Origin: Lactuca virosa | Lineage: Eukaryota; Streptophyta; Magnoliopsida; Asterales; Asteraceae | Length of the DNA: 64,000 nt | Reading direction: 5' to 3' | Assembly (NCBI GenBank): GCA_928212115.1 | Contig: CAKMRJ010005523.1 | Span: 136,714,785 to 136,778,784 of the forward strand | Shown here: in pieces, positions 1 through 10,601 of the stretch | Layout of the letters: every line of letters begins with the position of its first letter | Position numbering within the stretch: position 1 is the first letter of the stretch | Notes under the pieces: model-generated | Told to the model about the DNA's origin: nothing | Databases searched by the model: none | The model's input: only the letters and a program-made list of their open reading frames with translations | Made by a program: the position numbers and the translations under genes

Positions 1-69
1 CCCGAAAATACCAACACCATACAGATATAACCATATCATATAAGCAAACAACATGCATAATGAGCCATC

Positions 70-195
70 AGTCTGACTGGACCGCCTCACAGGCCACCAG
101 TCTATCTGGACCGCTCTCCGAGCCTTCGGTACGTCTGGACCGCCTCTCAGGGCCTTCATCCTGTCCGGACCGCTCGTTGGGCCTTCTACCTGACT
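70..195. repeat. 29-32 bp minisatellite (TCTGGACCGC units)
   Basis: About four degenerate units begin near 72, 104, 133 and 163. Each has the form TCTGGACCGC followed by CTCNNNGCCTTC-like sequence. Reading frames across it are low-complexity artefacts and not genes. Confidence 0.7.
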
Positions 196-357
196 ATATG
201 CCCTCCCGGGTCTGCAGTCTATCCGGTCCGCCCTGGGTATCTTGGCCTACAGCACAAAGCAGGACTTGCCTCAACCCAATACCCCAAACCAACAAACATG
301 TGCACATAAATATCATACGCTAGATAGCATGTACAAATAATCATATTGATCTAACAA

Positions 358-525
358 ATCACTAACATGGCAACCATCCTATAACCACGATACAGATCTA
401 ATCGATCACTAACATAGCAACCATCCTATAACCAGGATACCGATCTAACAGATCACTAACATAGCAACCATCCTATAACCAGGATACCGATCTAACAGAT
501 CACTAACATAGCAACCATCCTAACT
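358..525. repeat. 47-bp tandem repeat, about 3.5 copies
   Basis: Units start at 358, 405, 452 and 499, an exact 47-bp period. Each begins ATCACTAACATAGCAACCAT. Copies 2 and 3 are nearly identical, copy 1 differs at a few bases, and copy 4 is incomplete. The array lies within the gypsy-like fragment, probably its untranslated part. Confidence 0.9.
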
Positions 526-818
526 ACCATGATATAAATCAATAAGCATATCATGCAATAAACCCGAATACAAATCCGATTAGGGCCAACATTGGTGCCT
601 TAGACCCTGTTGATATAGTGAGGTGAACTCACCTCACAAGTAGCTCGAAGTGATAAGATCAAACTTCACCAAATGCTGCTCCAAGTCCAACACCTACATC
701 CACCAGTGATCCACTTCTATAAATTCCCAAATTACCAAAATACCCCCAGAAGTCAAACTGGTCAACCCCTGGTCAAAGTCAAAGTCAACGGTCAAATTCA
801 ACAGTCCATGTTGACCCA

Positions 819-1748
819 ACTCGTCGAGTGTAACTAGCAACTCGTCGAGTTTCCATAAGAACTCAGAAAGTCATAAAACCCTAACTGACTCGCCGAGTTT
901 CCAACCAACTCGTCGAGTCCATGCGTATCCAGATGTCGGGAAAAACCCTAACTGACTCGTCGAGTCCTCTTACTGACTTGTCGAGTTCATGGAGAATCAA
1001 ATGCGGGCAACCTCCATCCGACTCGCCGTCGAGTTCATGCAGTCCAATTCTTATCCAGATGTTTTTAAGCTACTCCACAACTCTAACTTATAGATCTAGC
1101 TTCCTAAGGCACAGATTCCACGTAAAGTTGCAAACTTTATGTGCATGCAAGGTCCTACATGCTTATAACACCAAAACCAAGTCTAGAATGGGGTTTAGGG
1201 CATGGTGAAGGGTTGATACTAGATAAAGCTAATAGCTTTCTAAAATTGGGACCTAGAGGAGTCCAGATCTGAAGTTACAACTTCAGATCTTGCCCCAATA
1301 CTCGAAATGACTCCCAAATGTGCTAAAGATAGCCCTAAACATAAGCATGAAAAGATCTAGCTAAAGATAAGCCAAGGTAACGACTTGTTACCTTCAAAAT
1401 GATACCAAGAAGAAGTAGAGTCAGATCCACAAGCTCCTTTTTGCTCCAAGCTTCTTATACTTCACACATTCTTCACCCAAAGCACCAAAATCACACTTTA
1501 AGCATCACAATCACTCAAGAACAAGGTTAATAGCGATTAGGGTTTCTCTTAGCTGCCAAGGGGGTGGTAAAGGACTGAAGGAAGGGACTTAAGGTCCTTT
1601 AAATAGGGTGCAATCCCTAAAAATTAGGGTTTCATCTCCCAGCTCCTACTCGTCGAGTCCGGGTCCTCCGACTCGTCGTGTAGATCCAATAATCCACGTG
1701 GGCTGACTAAGTTCTACACGACGAGTTGGGGTCTCCAACTCGTCGAGT
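819..1748. repeat. Dispersed ACTCGTCGAGT palindromes in LTR
   Basis: The 11-bp odd palindrome ACTCGTCGAGT, or one-base variants, occurs at 819-829, 840-850, 888-898 (GCC centre), 908-918, 955-965, about 974, about 1020, 1648-1658, 1671 (variant), about 1720 (variant) and 1738-1748. The copies fall in two clusters on either side of the TATA-like box. Their role is unknown. Confidence 0.85.
1597..1604 (-). promoter_or_regulatory. TATA-like box of gypsy-like LTR
   Basis: The minus strand reads CCTATTTAAAGG, about 180 bp inside the TGTAACA LTR edge. The spacing and the leader-like sequence after it fit a plant LTR core promoter. This is inferred from sequence only. Confidence 0.45.
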
Positions 1749-1786
1749 TCTTTCAATGAAATATACCTGGGAGTTGGGGTGTTACA

Positions 1787-2797
1787 GCATCATGGGCCAA
1801 ATTCTTCAGAATCATTTTCTACATTTGGTCTCATTCGCATACTTTAGGTTAACTTGTTTCTATAATGAACCCTATCTTATTTAATTCGTGTAACCCCCGA
1901 CAAAAGGTGTAATTAGAGAGCTATTAATAAAATCTCTTTCTTTTGTTCGCTAGTTGACATACTTAATTTCTCTGATCAACTTAAACACCTCAAATATTGT
2001 GTTTTTATTTTTTTTATTGCATTATTTTCTATGTGCATACGAAATCGTGTATCGTTCACTGAAGTGCTTAATCCTAACAATTGTTAAGCCATTATCTTCT
2101 TCATCTTACTTAGTAAGTGAGAGCAATATCCACATTGCTACTTCATGTTCATGTATTTATTGTTTGACTTTTTCGATTTTGGACAAGCTTCGTCAATCGT
2201 CGATTGTCAAAGTGGTCGAACGGCAAACTTTCTTGCATCACAAACTTCGTCATCATTTCGCATACATTGGCCTCATAAGTCTAAACGATGTCTTGCAATG
2301 TCATTGTTGCTCGACTCATCTTCATGTTATAGTTTAGTATCATACATGATGATCTTGAGTGGTTTCAATAAGGTAATCCCTTGATTTTATTAAGAAGTTA
2401 TCATATTTTTTTCATCACGCTTTACTCTTACCATCCAATATTTCACACAAATTGAAATGTTGCCAAGTTTTCATGATCCGTTTTATAGACACTACTTTCA
2501 CAAAATTTTACATTGGTCGTTATTCACATGAAATATTGTGACACGCCAGTAGGATACCTTTTTTTTGAAATAGTAAAAAACTGAATAGCAGAAGCATGAA
2601 ATGTGACACATAACGAACTCGTGAATTTATCCAAGATTTGAGAAGACAACCAAGCAATAAGAGTTACTGAGATTTGAGATTGCGAAAATATCCAATTTTA
2701 TGAGATAAAGAGAGTGTTTGAATGGTGCGGTTTGATCCAACACAATCAACGCCTATTGATATCATGCATAGAGGGCAAAAATGTCACTTTGAACAAA
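1787..2797. other. Unassigned AT-rich sequence
   Basis: This stretch lies between the gypsy-like LTR edge and the CACTA transposon. The open frames here (for example 1954-2337) look like chance, with no domain I recognise and no repeat structure. I see no RNA gene or LTR edge. It may be older decayed repeat or host intergenic DNA. Confidence 0.4.
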
Positions 2798-3735
2798 CAC
2801 TACAAAAAAAGTTACATTTAGTGGCACTATGTCTTTTGTGCCACTATATCTCATATACTTTCATTTTCGGTTTCCCGCTCTTGATTTTCATAGAATAAAA
2901 GTATTTCGCCACCCAAAACTTCCCTTTTATTTTCATCTTTCGTTTTCCCTCTATCTCCAAAATTTTGACCTAATTTTCCCCCCATCCCAAAACTGACACC
3001 ATCGTTTCCCCCTATTTGTTTCCTTGATCGCAGTCTTAAGACCAATCCTTCCTTCGCCGCCAACAAAAAAGGTAGTCTCTTTCTCTTTCATTATCTCCTA
3101 TCCCCCCTCTCTGAAGCATAGTGAAATCCTTCCTAATATCAATGCCATTGTTTCCCCAATGTGTTTGTGCAATCACCTTCTACCTTGTGAAATCGATGCA
3201 ATAGGCTTATCCCTCGTGTGCATATATGTTCTCCTTCTACCCTATATATGTGTGTTCTTGTGCAATCGCCTTCTTTCTTGTAAAATCAACGCAAATAGGC
3301 TTAAGCCTCGTGTGTGTATATGCTCTCCTTCTACCCTATATATTTTTGTGTTTGTGTAACTGTACCAAGTTGTACATAAGGAAATTGCACACCAGGTGCT
3401 TGCTTTTTTGCCAAGACCACATGATCAGGGAATTTAGTTTGAGGAATATCGTTACGTAGTATAATCGGTGGGATAGTGTTTACTAGATTATTCACATCAT
3501 TTTTTGGAAAAAAAGAAGCTTGAATCCATGTTCTTGATCTCAACAGTGCTAGCAAAACCACTATTCTCTGTATGACCCATTTTTATTTGTTCCCATATTG
3601 TTATTTCAATAGGTTTTATGTGTATTTTCTATATGTTAATTGATGTTATATTGTTCTCCTATTTCAACAGCAGGTTACAGCCAATCAATAAGTGATGTCG
3701 CATATTCCACAACATGGGAGTGAAAGCAAGTTTTG

Positions 3736-3806
3736 GAAGAAGAAGAAGAAGAAGAAGAAGATGGAGAAGAAGAAGAAGAAGAAGGAAGAAGAAGAAGAAG
3801 AAGAAG
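3736..3806. repeat. (GAA)n microsatellite
   Basis: About 70 bp of GAA/GGAA triplets sits directly against the end of the captured THADA-like sequence inside the CACTA element. It yields Lys/Glu-rich and Ser/Phe-rich open frames on the two strands that are not genes. Confidence 0.95.
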
Positions 3807-3811
3807 ACAAA

Positions 3812-4853
3812 ACAACATTAGAAGATGTTTTCACAATCCATCTGAGGTCCAAAACGTATTTTCTAAAGATAAGTCTCATTGTCAATGATCCATCATTACT
3901 TTCTCTAACACGAGGACTATAAACTAACTTCTTAGCCCATATAATTACTTCTTTGACCTTGTCTGTGATTATATTTCCAGGAAGTGGAGTTGGAAAATTG
4001 AGCAAAATGCGAAAGGATTTCTCTCTTAATTAATCCCAGCTGTCAACAATTGACCCCACTAGCAACAAAGTTGATTCAGGTTATGTGAATATCGCAACAT
4101 ATTGAGTTATTATAATCATGATATTGATTTTAGAAAGGGTATTTTTGTAAAATCAGCCAAGTGCTGTTCATTATCAGTATAAGTTCCATTGCTATTATTT
4201 TCCTTTCATATGGAGCTGAAGGGTAGCATGATAAAAACAAGAAGCTGCTTAGCCACTTCATGAAATGGAAAATTTCATGTGCTCTTTTGAAACTGGTATC
4301 TTTTTCTTCTTTATAAATAGGGTTGTTATTGTTAGGTTTCCTAGTTCCTTGTTTGATTTTTCTCTCTAACACAGTTTTAACCTGTGAAAACAATTTTCTA
4401 AACAAGCTTGTTAGCTTCATTTGAAAAGATGTTGAGGAGCATCTCATGTTTAATGTCATTGCTTCTTTCATCATGCTTAGGTCCAAAGAAGATGGAAGAC
4501 TTGTTGTTTTAGGGTTTAGAAAGAGTGGCTCCATTGCATCTGTTCGAAAGGGCTCATCAACATGAGTTAAAGCCAAGGTTAGCTAGTTCACAAGGACCTT
4601 GACCTTTATGCCCTTTACACAAAGAAGGGCATAATCGGTATTTGTTTCATAACTCTTGAATCTATCCATATCTCATTCTATTAAACCAAGAGAGCTTGAA
4701 ACTTTGAGAAGTGAAACAAGAACAACTACCATCTGTTTAACTGTAAGATTCATATTTGAATATGTAAAAGAGAATAAAGTGTCTTCTCCAGTAGATATAA
4801 AAGAAAGCACTGAAAATATACTATCCACATCCATTTCAAGAATCATTGGTTAA
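3812..4853 (-). pseudogene. Captured THADA-like gene fragment inside CACTA element
   Basis: On the minus strand a nearly continuous reading matches, from memory, the conserved DUF2428 region of plant THADA homologues. THADA is a large HEAT/ARM-type protein needed for 2'-O-methylation of tRNA position 32. Recognisable blocks in order are ALTHVDEPFRTDAMEPLFLN and NMRCSSTSFQMKLTSLFRK (near 4576-4400), FHFMKWLSSFLFLSCYPSAP followed by YERKIIAMELILIM (near 4290-4160), STLLLVGSIVDSWD, then LLNFPTPLPG and VRESNDGSLTMRLIFRKYVL (near 4080-3840). It is disabled by a TGA and a TAG near 4660-4585 and by a TAA after SIVDSWD near 4030. The upstream part, near 4850-4590, is a weaker match. The fragment stops at the GAA tract. 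No introns are evident. It covers only a small part of a very long gene. Confidence 0.75.
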
Positions 4854-5224
4854 CCGCTTATTTTTATTTTTATTTTTTATTATCAATATCATATGCTAAA
4901 CTTTATTATTATTTTTGTCCTTTTTTGCAGCATCAATCACATGGACTTGATAGAAGATCTCGCAATCCGTTTGATTTTCCTAGCGATGTTGTGTTTCAAA
5001 CGATTCAGACTTATTATTTTATCAAGACAGTTGTATTTTAGTTATTGAGAATATTGTTATTGAAAAAGTTTGAATTGAAGTAAAGATGTTGTGTTTTATA
5101 TTTATTATCTTAATTGTCTTATTGTTGTTTTATATTTCATTTAAATTTTAAAAAAATGGATTTAATTTATTAATAAATTTTTTCTGTTAAAAAATGTCCC
5201 TAAAAGCATGAAAATAATAATTAT

Positions 5225-5465
5225 TTTTATAGTTAAATAGTGGTATAAAAATAGTGCCACTAAAACCTATAAGTGTTTTAGTGGCATAATCGAAAAGTGT
5301 CACTAAAACTCAATTAGGCTGCAGCGGCACAACCAAAAAGTGCCACTAAAGGTCTTTAGTGGCAGCTCTTATTGTGACACTTTTTTTTTGTGCCGCTGAT
5401 TGTCAGAGGGTCTTTAGTGACACTTTTTTGGTTTTTAGTGGCACTTTTTCTGTGCCACTATATGT
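5225..5465. repeat. CACTA subterminal repeat cluster
   Basis: Many copies of TTTAGTGGCAC, GTGCCACTAAA and one-base variants (GTGTCACT, GTGCCGCTG) occur in both orientations in the last 250 bp of the transposon. Copies facing each other would form hairpins. The left end carries only two such motifs, within 2819-2850. Confidence 0.85.
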
Positions 5466-5481
5466 CATTTTATTTATAGTG

Positions 5482-6118
5482 CAAAATAGTAAAAAGCGGC
5501 TATAAAGGTTATAAGTACGGGAAAAAAGGGTATGATTTTCAACTGTTACTTTTTCGAATCAGTTTTAGATCGGATTTCCAAACAAGTTTTAACAAATAGA
5601 GATCCCGATCCGGTTTCAAAGGCTAAAAAGGCAAACAAGTATAAACAAGATATGAATAGATTAGGTCAGCTTTGGACAAACCCAATTTTTCTAAGAATTG
5701 GTCCCCTTGTTCTTTTCCTTAACCGGTTTTGTAAACTTTTTCCCAATTCATATACACATGTCTATTTTATTTAAATTACAAAAATCATCCTTATGTTTCA
5801 GTTAAAATTATCTATTTAGTCCATAAAGTGATTAACCCTTCAATTTGACATGCAGTTAAAAAAAAAAAAATGAAAAAAGCTTTAAACTTAGTTAAATCCT
5901 TTCGCTTCCATCTCCCTGTCTTGCACGTTCTCTTGCACCACTACACCAGCATCCCCTTATTCCTCTTTCAGCGATCGTCGGTCCCTGCCACTATCATCCG
6001 CATCCTCCGTTCCCCCACCAACAGACTCCGTCGATGGACGATGGTGGCCAAACCATCTTCCCTTACCCACAATTGGTTTTAAGTTTGAATTGATCCCAAA
6101 TGTCTCCGTCTATTGATA
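5482..6118. other. Unassigned sequence between CACTA and kinase fragment
   Basis: Mixed AT-rich sequence. The short plus-strand frames at 5532-5774 and 5870-6082 have no recognisable domain. I see no element edges. Confidence 0.35.
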
Positions 6119-6430
6119 CTACGAATAAATGTAACATAACATCTCCGCCTCCGTCATCATGTGGTGGTACTGGGCGCCATCATCTTCCATTTCCGTCGGG
6201 AGCAATCTCGCTAACCCTACATCACTGATTTTGCTCATGAAGTTCCAATCTAACAGAATGTTTCCAGGTTTTAGGTCACGGTGGAGTAGAGGTTGGGGTC
6301 GGTTTTGTTGGAGTAAGTGAAAGGCGGCGACGATTTCGAAGCAGACCTTGAAACAAAAACGAGACAACCATAAGACTTTAATGACAACGAAGATGTGATC
6401 GAGATTGCCTCTGAAAATAGGCTCGTATCC
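6119..6430 (-). pseudogene. U-box receptor-like kinase fragment
   Basis: The minus strand encodes part of a protein kinase catalytic domain. It shows the catalytic loop HRDLKPGNILLD, then KISDVGLARLLP, which carries DVG where the Mg-binding motif is DFG in most kinases. DVGLARL is characteristic of plant U-box kinases of the RLCK-IX/PUB type, as is the upstream FEIVAAFHLLQ and the downstream MLCYI, where TFCYIDPEYQ is expected. Only about 80-100 residues survive. The U-box, ATP-binding lobe and C-lobe are absent, and the frame stops immediately after the activation segment. It is a dead fragment left by duplication or transposition. Confidence 0.75.
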
Positions 6431-7384
6431 TTTTTCACTTATTTTTAGGGTATTTGAGAAGTAACCTATTGCGATTTTTATGTCTTCGATTGTGTATATT
6501 TTATGTTGAATGTTGGATTGGGTTGAAGTGATGATGAGTTTTTTTCTTTCTGATGCTTCATGTTCGACTTTGAGTTCCGCTTTTATTCTTTTCTAGGATT
6601 CAAATTCTCCTAGAAGTTAAAATTTTTGTGCCGCTTCGATGCGGTTTTGCTCGTCTGTTTCGCCATCTCCAACATAGCTCTTGCAGCTTTGGTTGTCATC
6701 TGTTGAAGGTTTGATTTGGATTTTTGAAGGACCGTTGTTAAAAGCACTCGTCCCATACACAAAAGTTTCTGGTTTGATTTCATCAAGAATCAAAATTGAT
6801 TTCAGGTTTCATTGTTGGATTTGTGTTTGAAAACAATTTACATATTTATCGACCCATCTTCTTACTGGGATTGTTTGAGAATTTTTGGAATTGATCTTAT
6901 GGTCAGATTTATAGAAATGATAAATGAAAACCGACGAACAATTAAGATTTACTGAGACTGAAAAAATTTACATATTTATGATATTGTTCTGATGATTTTT
7001 CTACAATTATTGTGATTGTTAGTGTATTTTTTGTGTAATTTATGGAATTATTGGGATCATTAATGGTGTTGACGGTGGTTTTAGCGGATTTCAACATCAA
7101 TAGAGGTGGCAACGGTGGTTTCTGGTGATACTGGTGGTGGTTTCGGGTGAATCAGTAGAGAGAGAGAGAGAGAGAGTCTTAAATAGTTAAATGTGTGGTG
7201 GTTGGTAGATTAGGGGTAAATATTCTAAACCACAGGGATCATTCATGTAATTTATTCTAAAATTAATTGTAATGATTTGTCATGTTTTCATTGGTTTTAA
7301 TATTTGTTGACCCACTTATCTATTTTCATTTGAATGCTTTTTATATATATATATATCAAAGTTGTAAAAATCGTTCGGCGGTAG
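6431..7384. other. Unassigned sequence with GA microsatellite
   Basis: No coding signal is evident. A (GA)n run lies at about 7156-7175 and a short TA run near 7341. The stretch ends at the first LTR of the tandem retroelement. The 5 bp before that LTR are GGTAG. Confidence 0.4.
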
Positions 7385-9737
7385 TGTTAGGCGTGTCAAA
7401 CCCAACAAATAATGGGATAAAATAATATTAATAAAGCTCAAGTCACTGCTATTTCTTATACTAAAGATAGTATAGAGTAAGCAGGGTCGGTCCACAGGAA
7501 TACAGGACTTCTTATCTTGCCATATTCTCACACATAATACAAATAATATTAAAATGGGGGATTGTGTTTGAACTTGAATTAAACTTCATAAATAAGAAAA
7601 GATTGATAACAAAACGCAGTAAAAGAAGTACATTTCCGATTCTGACTCTTATACATGTATTATGTTGAAAGATGTAATATGATTATAACTCATGTTCAAT
7701 CTAGGTTGGTAAGTTAGATATTAATAAACTCTAATATCCAAATTGGCAAAAGTATTTTATTCAAAACAAGCTCTTCAAATAAAACTTCATTTAATTGATT
7801 CAATTCAAATAAGTTCTTGCATCAAATCATTAAATGACATTAAGTTTTTGCACTAATTACCAACAATGTTTAACATTCCTCTTAAGCTTGGGAATATAAA
7901 CATTTAATTTTGATTGCACTAATTTTGATCTAATTACAACCAAGTAAGTGTGTGTTACTAACATCAAATCATAAAACATATACGAATTTCATAATTTGAT
8001 TAACTAGATTGATAAGAACCCTAGTTCATTGATCAAGTGAAAAAGAGAACTAACCAAACACATGATTAAGATCAAATCAAAGATTACTAGATGTTAAACA
8101 CAAATTAAGTTCAAATTACAACCTAACAACACATACTTAAGAATTCAGATTCGGAAATGATAATGAAATCAACCACACATGACTAGGTTAAACTACAAAT
8201 CAAACAAGTTCAAACTTCAAATTGACTTACAAAAAGGAAATTAAAGTGTTTCCAAGTGTTAATCTACTTCCAAAAGCTCTGAAAATCTCCTTCTCCCTGT
8301 CCAAAATCCGACCTAACCTCCAACAAAACTGATTGTCCCCATTAAATGAGAGTAAAACTACTTTAAAAAACTGTCGAGACGTTTACACGGCCCGTGTAAA
8401 TTATAGGGTGCCATTTACACGACCGTGTAAACAAGAAAAGAAGAACGCTCTTGCATATGCGTTTACACGGCCCGTGTAAATTATAAGCCATCATTTACAC
8501 GGCCGTGTAAATGTCTAAAAGGCTCAAATCTTCATTTCTTCATTCTCTCTCTCTTCAATGCTCCAAAACTTCTGAAACTTCGTTTCCAACTCTTTTTAAC
8601 TTCCTCCATCAAGATCCAACCTTCAAAAGTCCCTGAAATATCATAAAAGTGTGTGAATGGAATTGCATCATGAAAAATCCCGAAAATATGCAAAATGCAT
8701 GAGTTTAAACCTAAATGCAATGCACTTTTATGAACTAAAACTACAAAATGAATGCATGAATATGCATCTAACAAATCTCCCCAAGCTTGAACCTTTCTTG
8801 TCCTCAAGAAAGAGCAAGAAGATTTAAACTAGAGAAAATAAAATAGAATAGAAGAAAAGAAAATTAAAGTTAAAACTATTTGAAACTTAATGCATGAAAT
8901 CAAAACAAACATGAAAAGATCCAACCCAATTACCCTGTTTTGTACCATAGTTGAGAATGTACCTGTCATGCCTTGAGTTAACTTGGCTTTAGTCTCAAAA
9001 TATTATATGATAATAGAAATAAGACTTTGGCCACTCCCTAATACAACTCAACAAAATCAAAGATCACAACACTAATTCCCTTTCAATATCATCAAGTCAA
9101 TTATTGGAACAAATTACGGTCTTACTCTCGTGAAATTATATGTGACAAAACATGCTCAACCATCTTTGTTTCATAAAATATAACAATGCCCGATTCCAGC
9201 TATTTGTTGATCAACAACAATCTTTTTCTGAAAAATCTTTTCTAAAAATTCCCTAATATTTATCCAGATTGGTTACAAACTTCAAACCACTTACACCAGT
9301 CAAAGTAGTTAACATTCAGTCCAATGTCATAAGTTCAAATCCAAGTCCAAGGGAATCTTTTGGCAGCCAAATATTTTTCCTAAACATAATATTCAATTAA
9401 ACTATAAACACAACTATATACAAACTTCTTAATTATATTTTTTTACAAATAAAGCTCATGGCTTTCTTTGAAATCCGTGTAACGGGCTTCCAACCAACAC
9501 ATCCAAATCAAATGACCTTAGTGTGCTAGATTTAAAGAGATCCCTCGGGTTTACTTGCCCGAACCTCAAAGGCCACAGATTAGCTTTATTTGCTATTATT
9601 AAGTTCATGACTTTCTATGGAACCCATGTAACGAATTTTCAACTCAATCAGTCCCAAACAATTTAGCTTTAGGCGATTAGGTGTAAAACACCCCTCAGAG
9701 TTTACTTGTTCGAATCCCAAAGGTCACAGATTAACTT

Positions 9738-9782
<45 letters not shown>

Positions 9783-10380
9783 ATTTATATATTTTTTTTT
9801 TTTTTAAGAATTCAAATACAAATATCTAAGTTAACAGATAACACTCTTATTAATTAATTTATTTATTTATTTGACCAATTTCTTTATATTTTCGTCATTG
9901 ACTTTTCTATTGTGGGACATCTCACGGTCTATTACCGTGAGGACTTCTAAGACATTTTTCAGGGGACTAAAGGTTAACATACAAAGACCCGTAAGTATAG
10001 TTGAAAGCTATGTCCCCAAGCAAAGGTATATAAAAGGGAATGAGTAGAAATGACTTTTAGAGCGCTGGAAGGCTCGGAACATTGAGATTTTGTATTCTTT
10101 TTATGAACTTTTGAATTTGGCATTTTAAGTTCAATTGAGCATTACTACTCATAAGACCGGTCATATGTCCCAAAGAATTAACTCATACCTGCTGTTATGC
10201 TCCAATGTTGACAATCTTCTCACTTTCTGTTTTGCACAAGTAGCTTCAGGAGGTGTGTTCGTGTGCGATTAACTTGCTTTTAGATTTTCAATAAAAAGAG
10301 CAAGTTTAATCTCAAGGCACATGACTCATTTACCAGCTCAACTGTTTCGAAAAGATTCGGTTGCTTGGGATTGGATCTCT

Positions 10381-10411
<31 letters not shown>

Positions 10412-10528
10412 TTTTTTATTTTTTTTTTATATATATATATATATATATTTTTTAAAAATGACAAAGAAAAATAATGCAATGCAATATGTACAAAATTACA
10501 TGCAACCTACATGCAACGGGATAATACA
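7385..10528 (-). repeat. LTR copy 1 (outer, distal 3' LTR)
   Basis: Begins TGTTAGGCGTG and ends GGGATAATACA; the right edge is uncertain by about 10 bp because a GGAT run follows. It contains four TTTACACGG-type palindromes (8382-8400, 8414-8431, 8462-8480, 8494-8511), an internal imperfect duplication of about 145 bp (9452-9600 and 9601-9742), a TA/T microsatellite at about 9742-9805, a stem-loop CTCACGGT/ACCGTGAG at 9921-9941, and a TTTA run near 10380-10412. It differs from LTR copies 2 and 3 at many shared sites, for example TA repeats where they have poly-T. Confidence 0.9.
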
Positions 10529-10542
10529 TGGATGGATGGATG

Positions 10543-10551
10543 CCCCTCCCC
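10543..10551 (-). other. Polypurine tract, copy 1
   Basis: The minus strand reads GGGGAGGGG, then a short CATCCATCCA stretch before the LTR terminus TGTATT. It matches the expected position of a plus-strand primer at the 3' LTR. Confidence 0.6.
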
Positions 10552-10601
10552 AAGCTTAAAATAAGCATCGTCCTCGATGCTTGGAGAGAGGCATAGCCGG
10601 C

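Larger units (their letters stand above)
1..1786 (-). mobile_element. Ty3/gypsy LTR-like fragment
   Basis: Read on the minus strand, this begins with TGTAACACCCCAACT (its right edge is TGTTACA ending at 1786), a usual gypsy LTR start. A TATTTAAA box follows about 180 bp in, then mRNA-leader-like sequence. It contains an ACTCGTCGAGT palindrome series, a 47-bp tandem array and a 29-32-bp minisatellite. No gag or pol reading frame and no convincing primer site are visible, so I cannot say whether this is a 5' LTR, a 3' LTR with 3' untranslated sequence, or a solo LTR. The left end lies outside the window. Confidence 0.6.
2798..5481. mobile_element. Non-autonomous CACTA (En/Spm) DNA transposon
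   Basis: The left end is CACTACAAAAAAAG and the right end inverts to CACTATAAATAAAATG, both starting with the diagnostic CACTA. Both ends run into subterminal copies of TTTAGTGGCAC or its complement, which in this superfamily serve as transposase-binding repeats; the right end is much richer. The 3-bp flanks are AAA and CAA, so a clean target duplication is not seen. No transposase domain is recognisable in the 2.7 kb. The centre carries a captured host-gene fragment and a GAA microsatellite. Strand cannot be assigned without transposase. Confidence 0.8.

Noticed and set aside
1954..2337. Open frame of 127 codons as a gene
   Set aside because: Hydrophobic, low-complexity translation, overlapping frames equally open, and no domain recognised.
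3692..3922. Lys/Glu-rich open frame
   Set aside because: Produced by the GAA microsatellite.
5532..5774. Plus-strand frame after the CACTA element as its transposase
   Set aside because: It lies outside the terminal repeats and has no transposase motif.
8382..8511. Regular palindromic repeats as a CRISPR array
   Set aside because: Plant nuclear retroelement context, palindromes only 13-28 bp apart with non-unique spacers shared by all three LTRs, and no cas genes.
9690..9740. tRNA or SINE-like B box (TTCGAATCC) in the LTR duplication
   Set aside because: No matching A box, acceptor stem or cloverleaf; the related first copy of the duplication lacks the motif.
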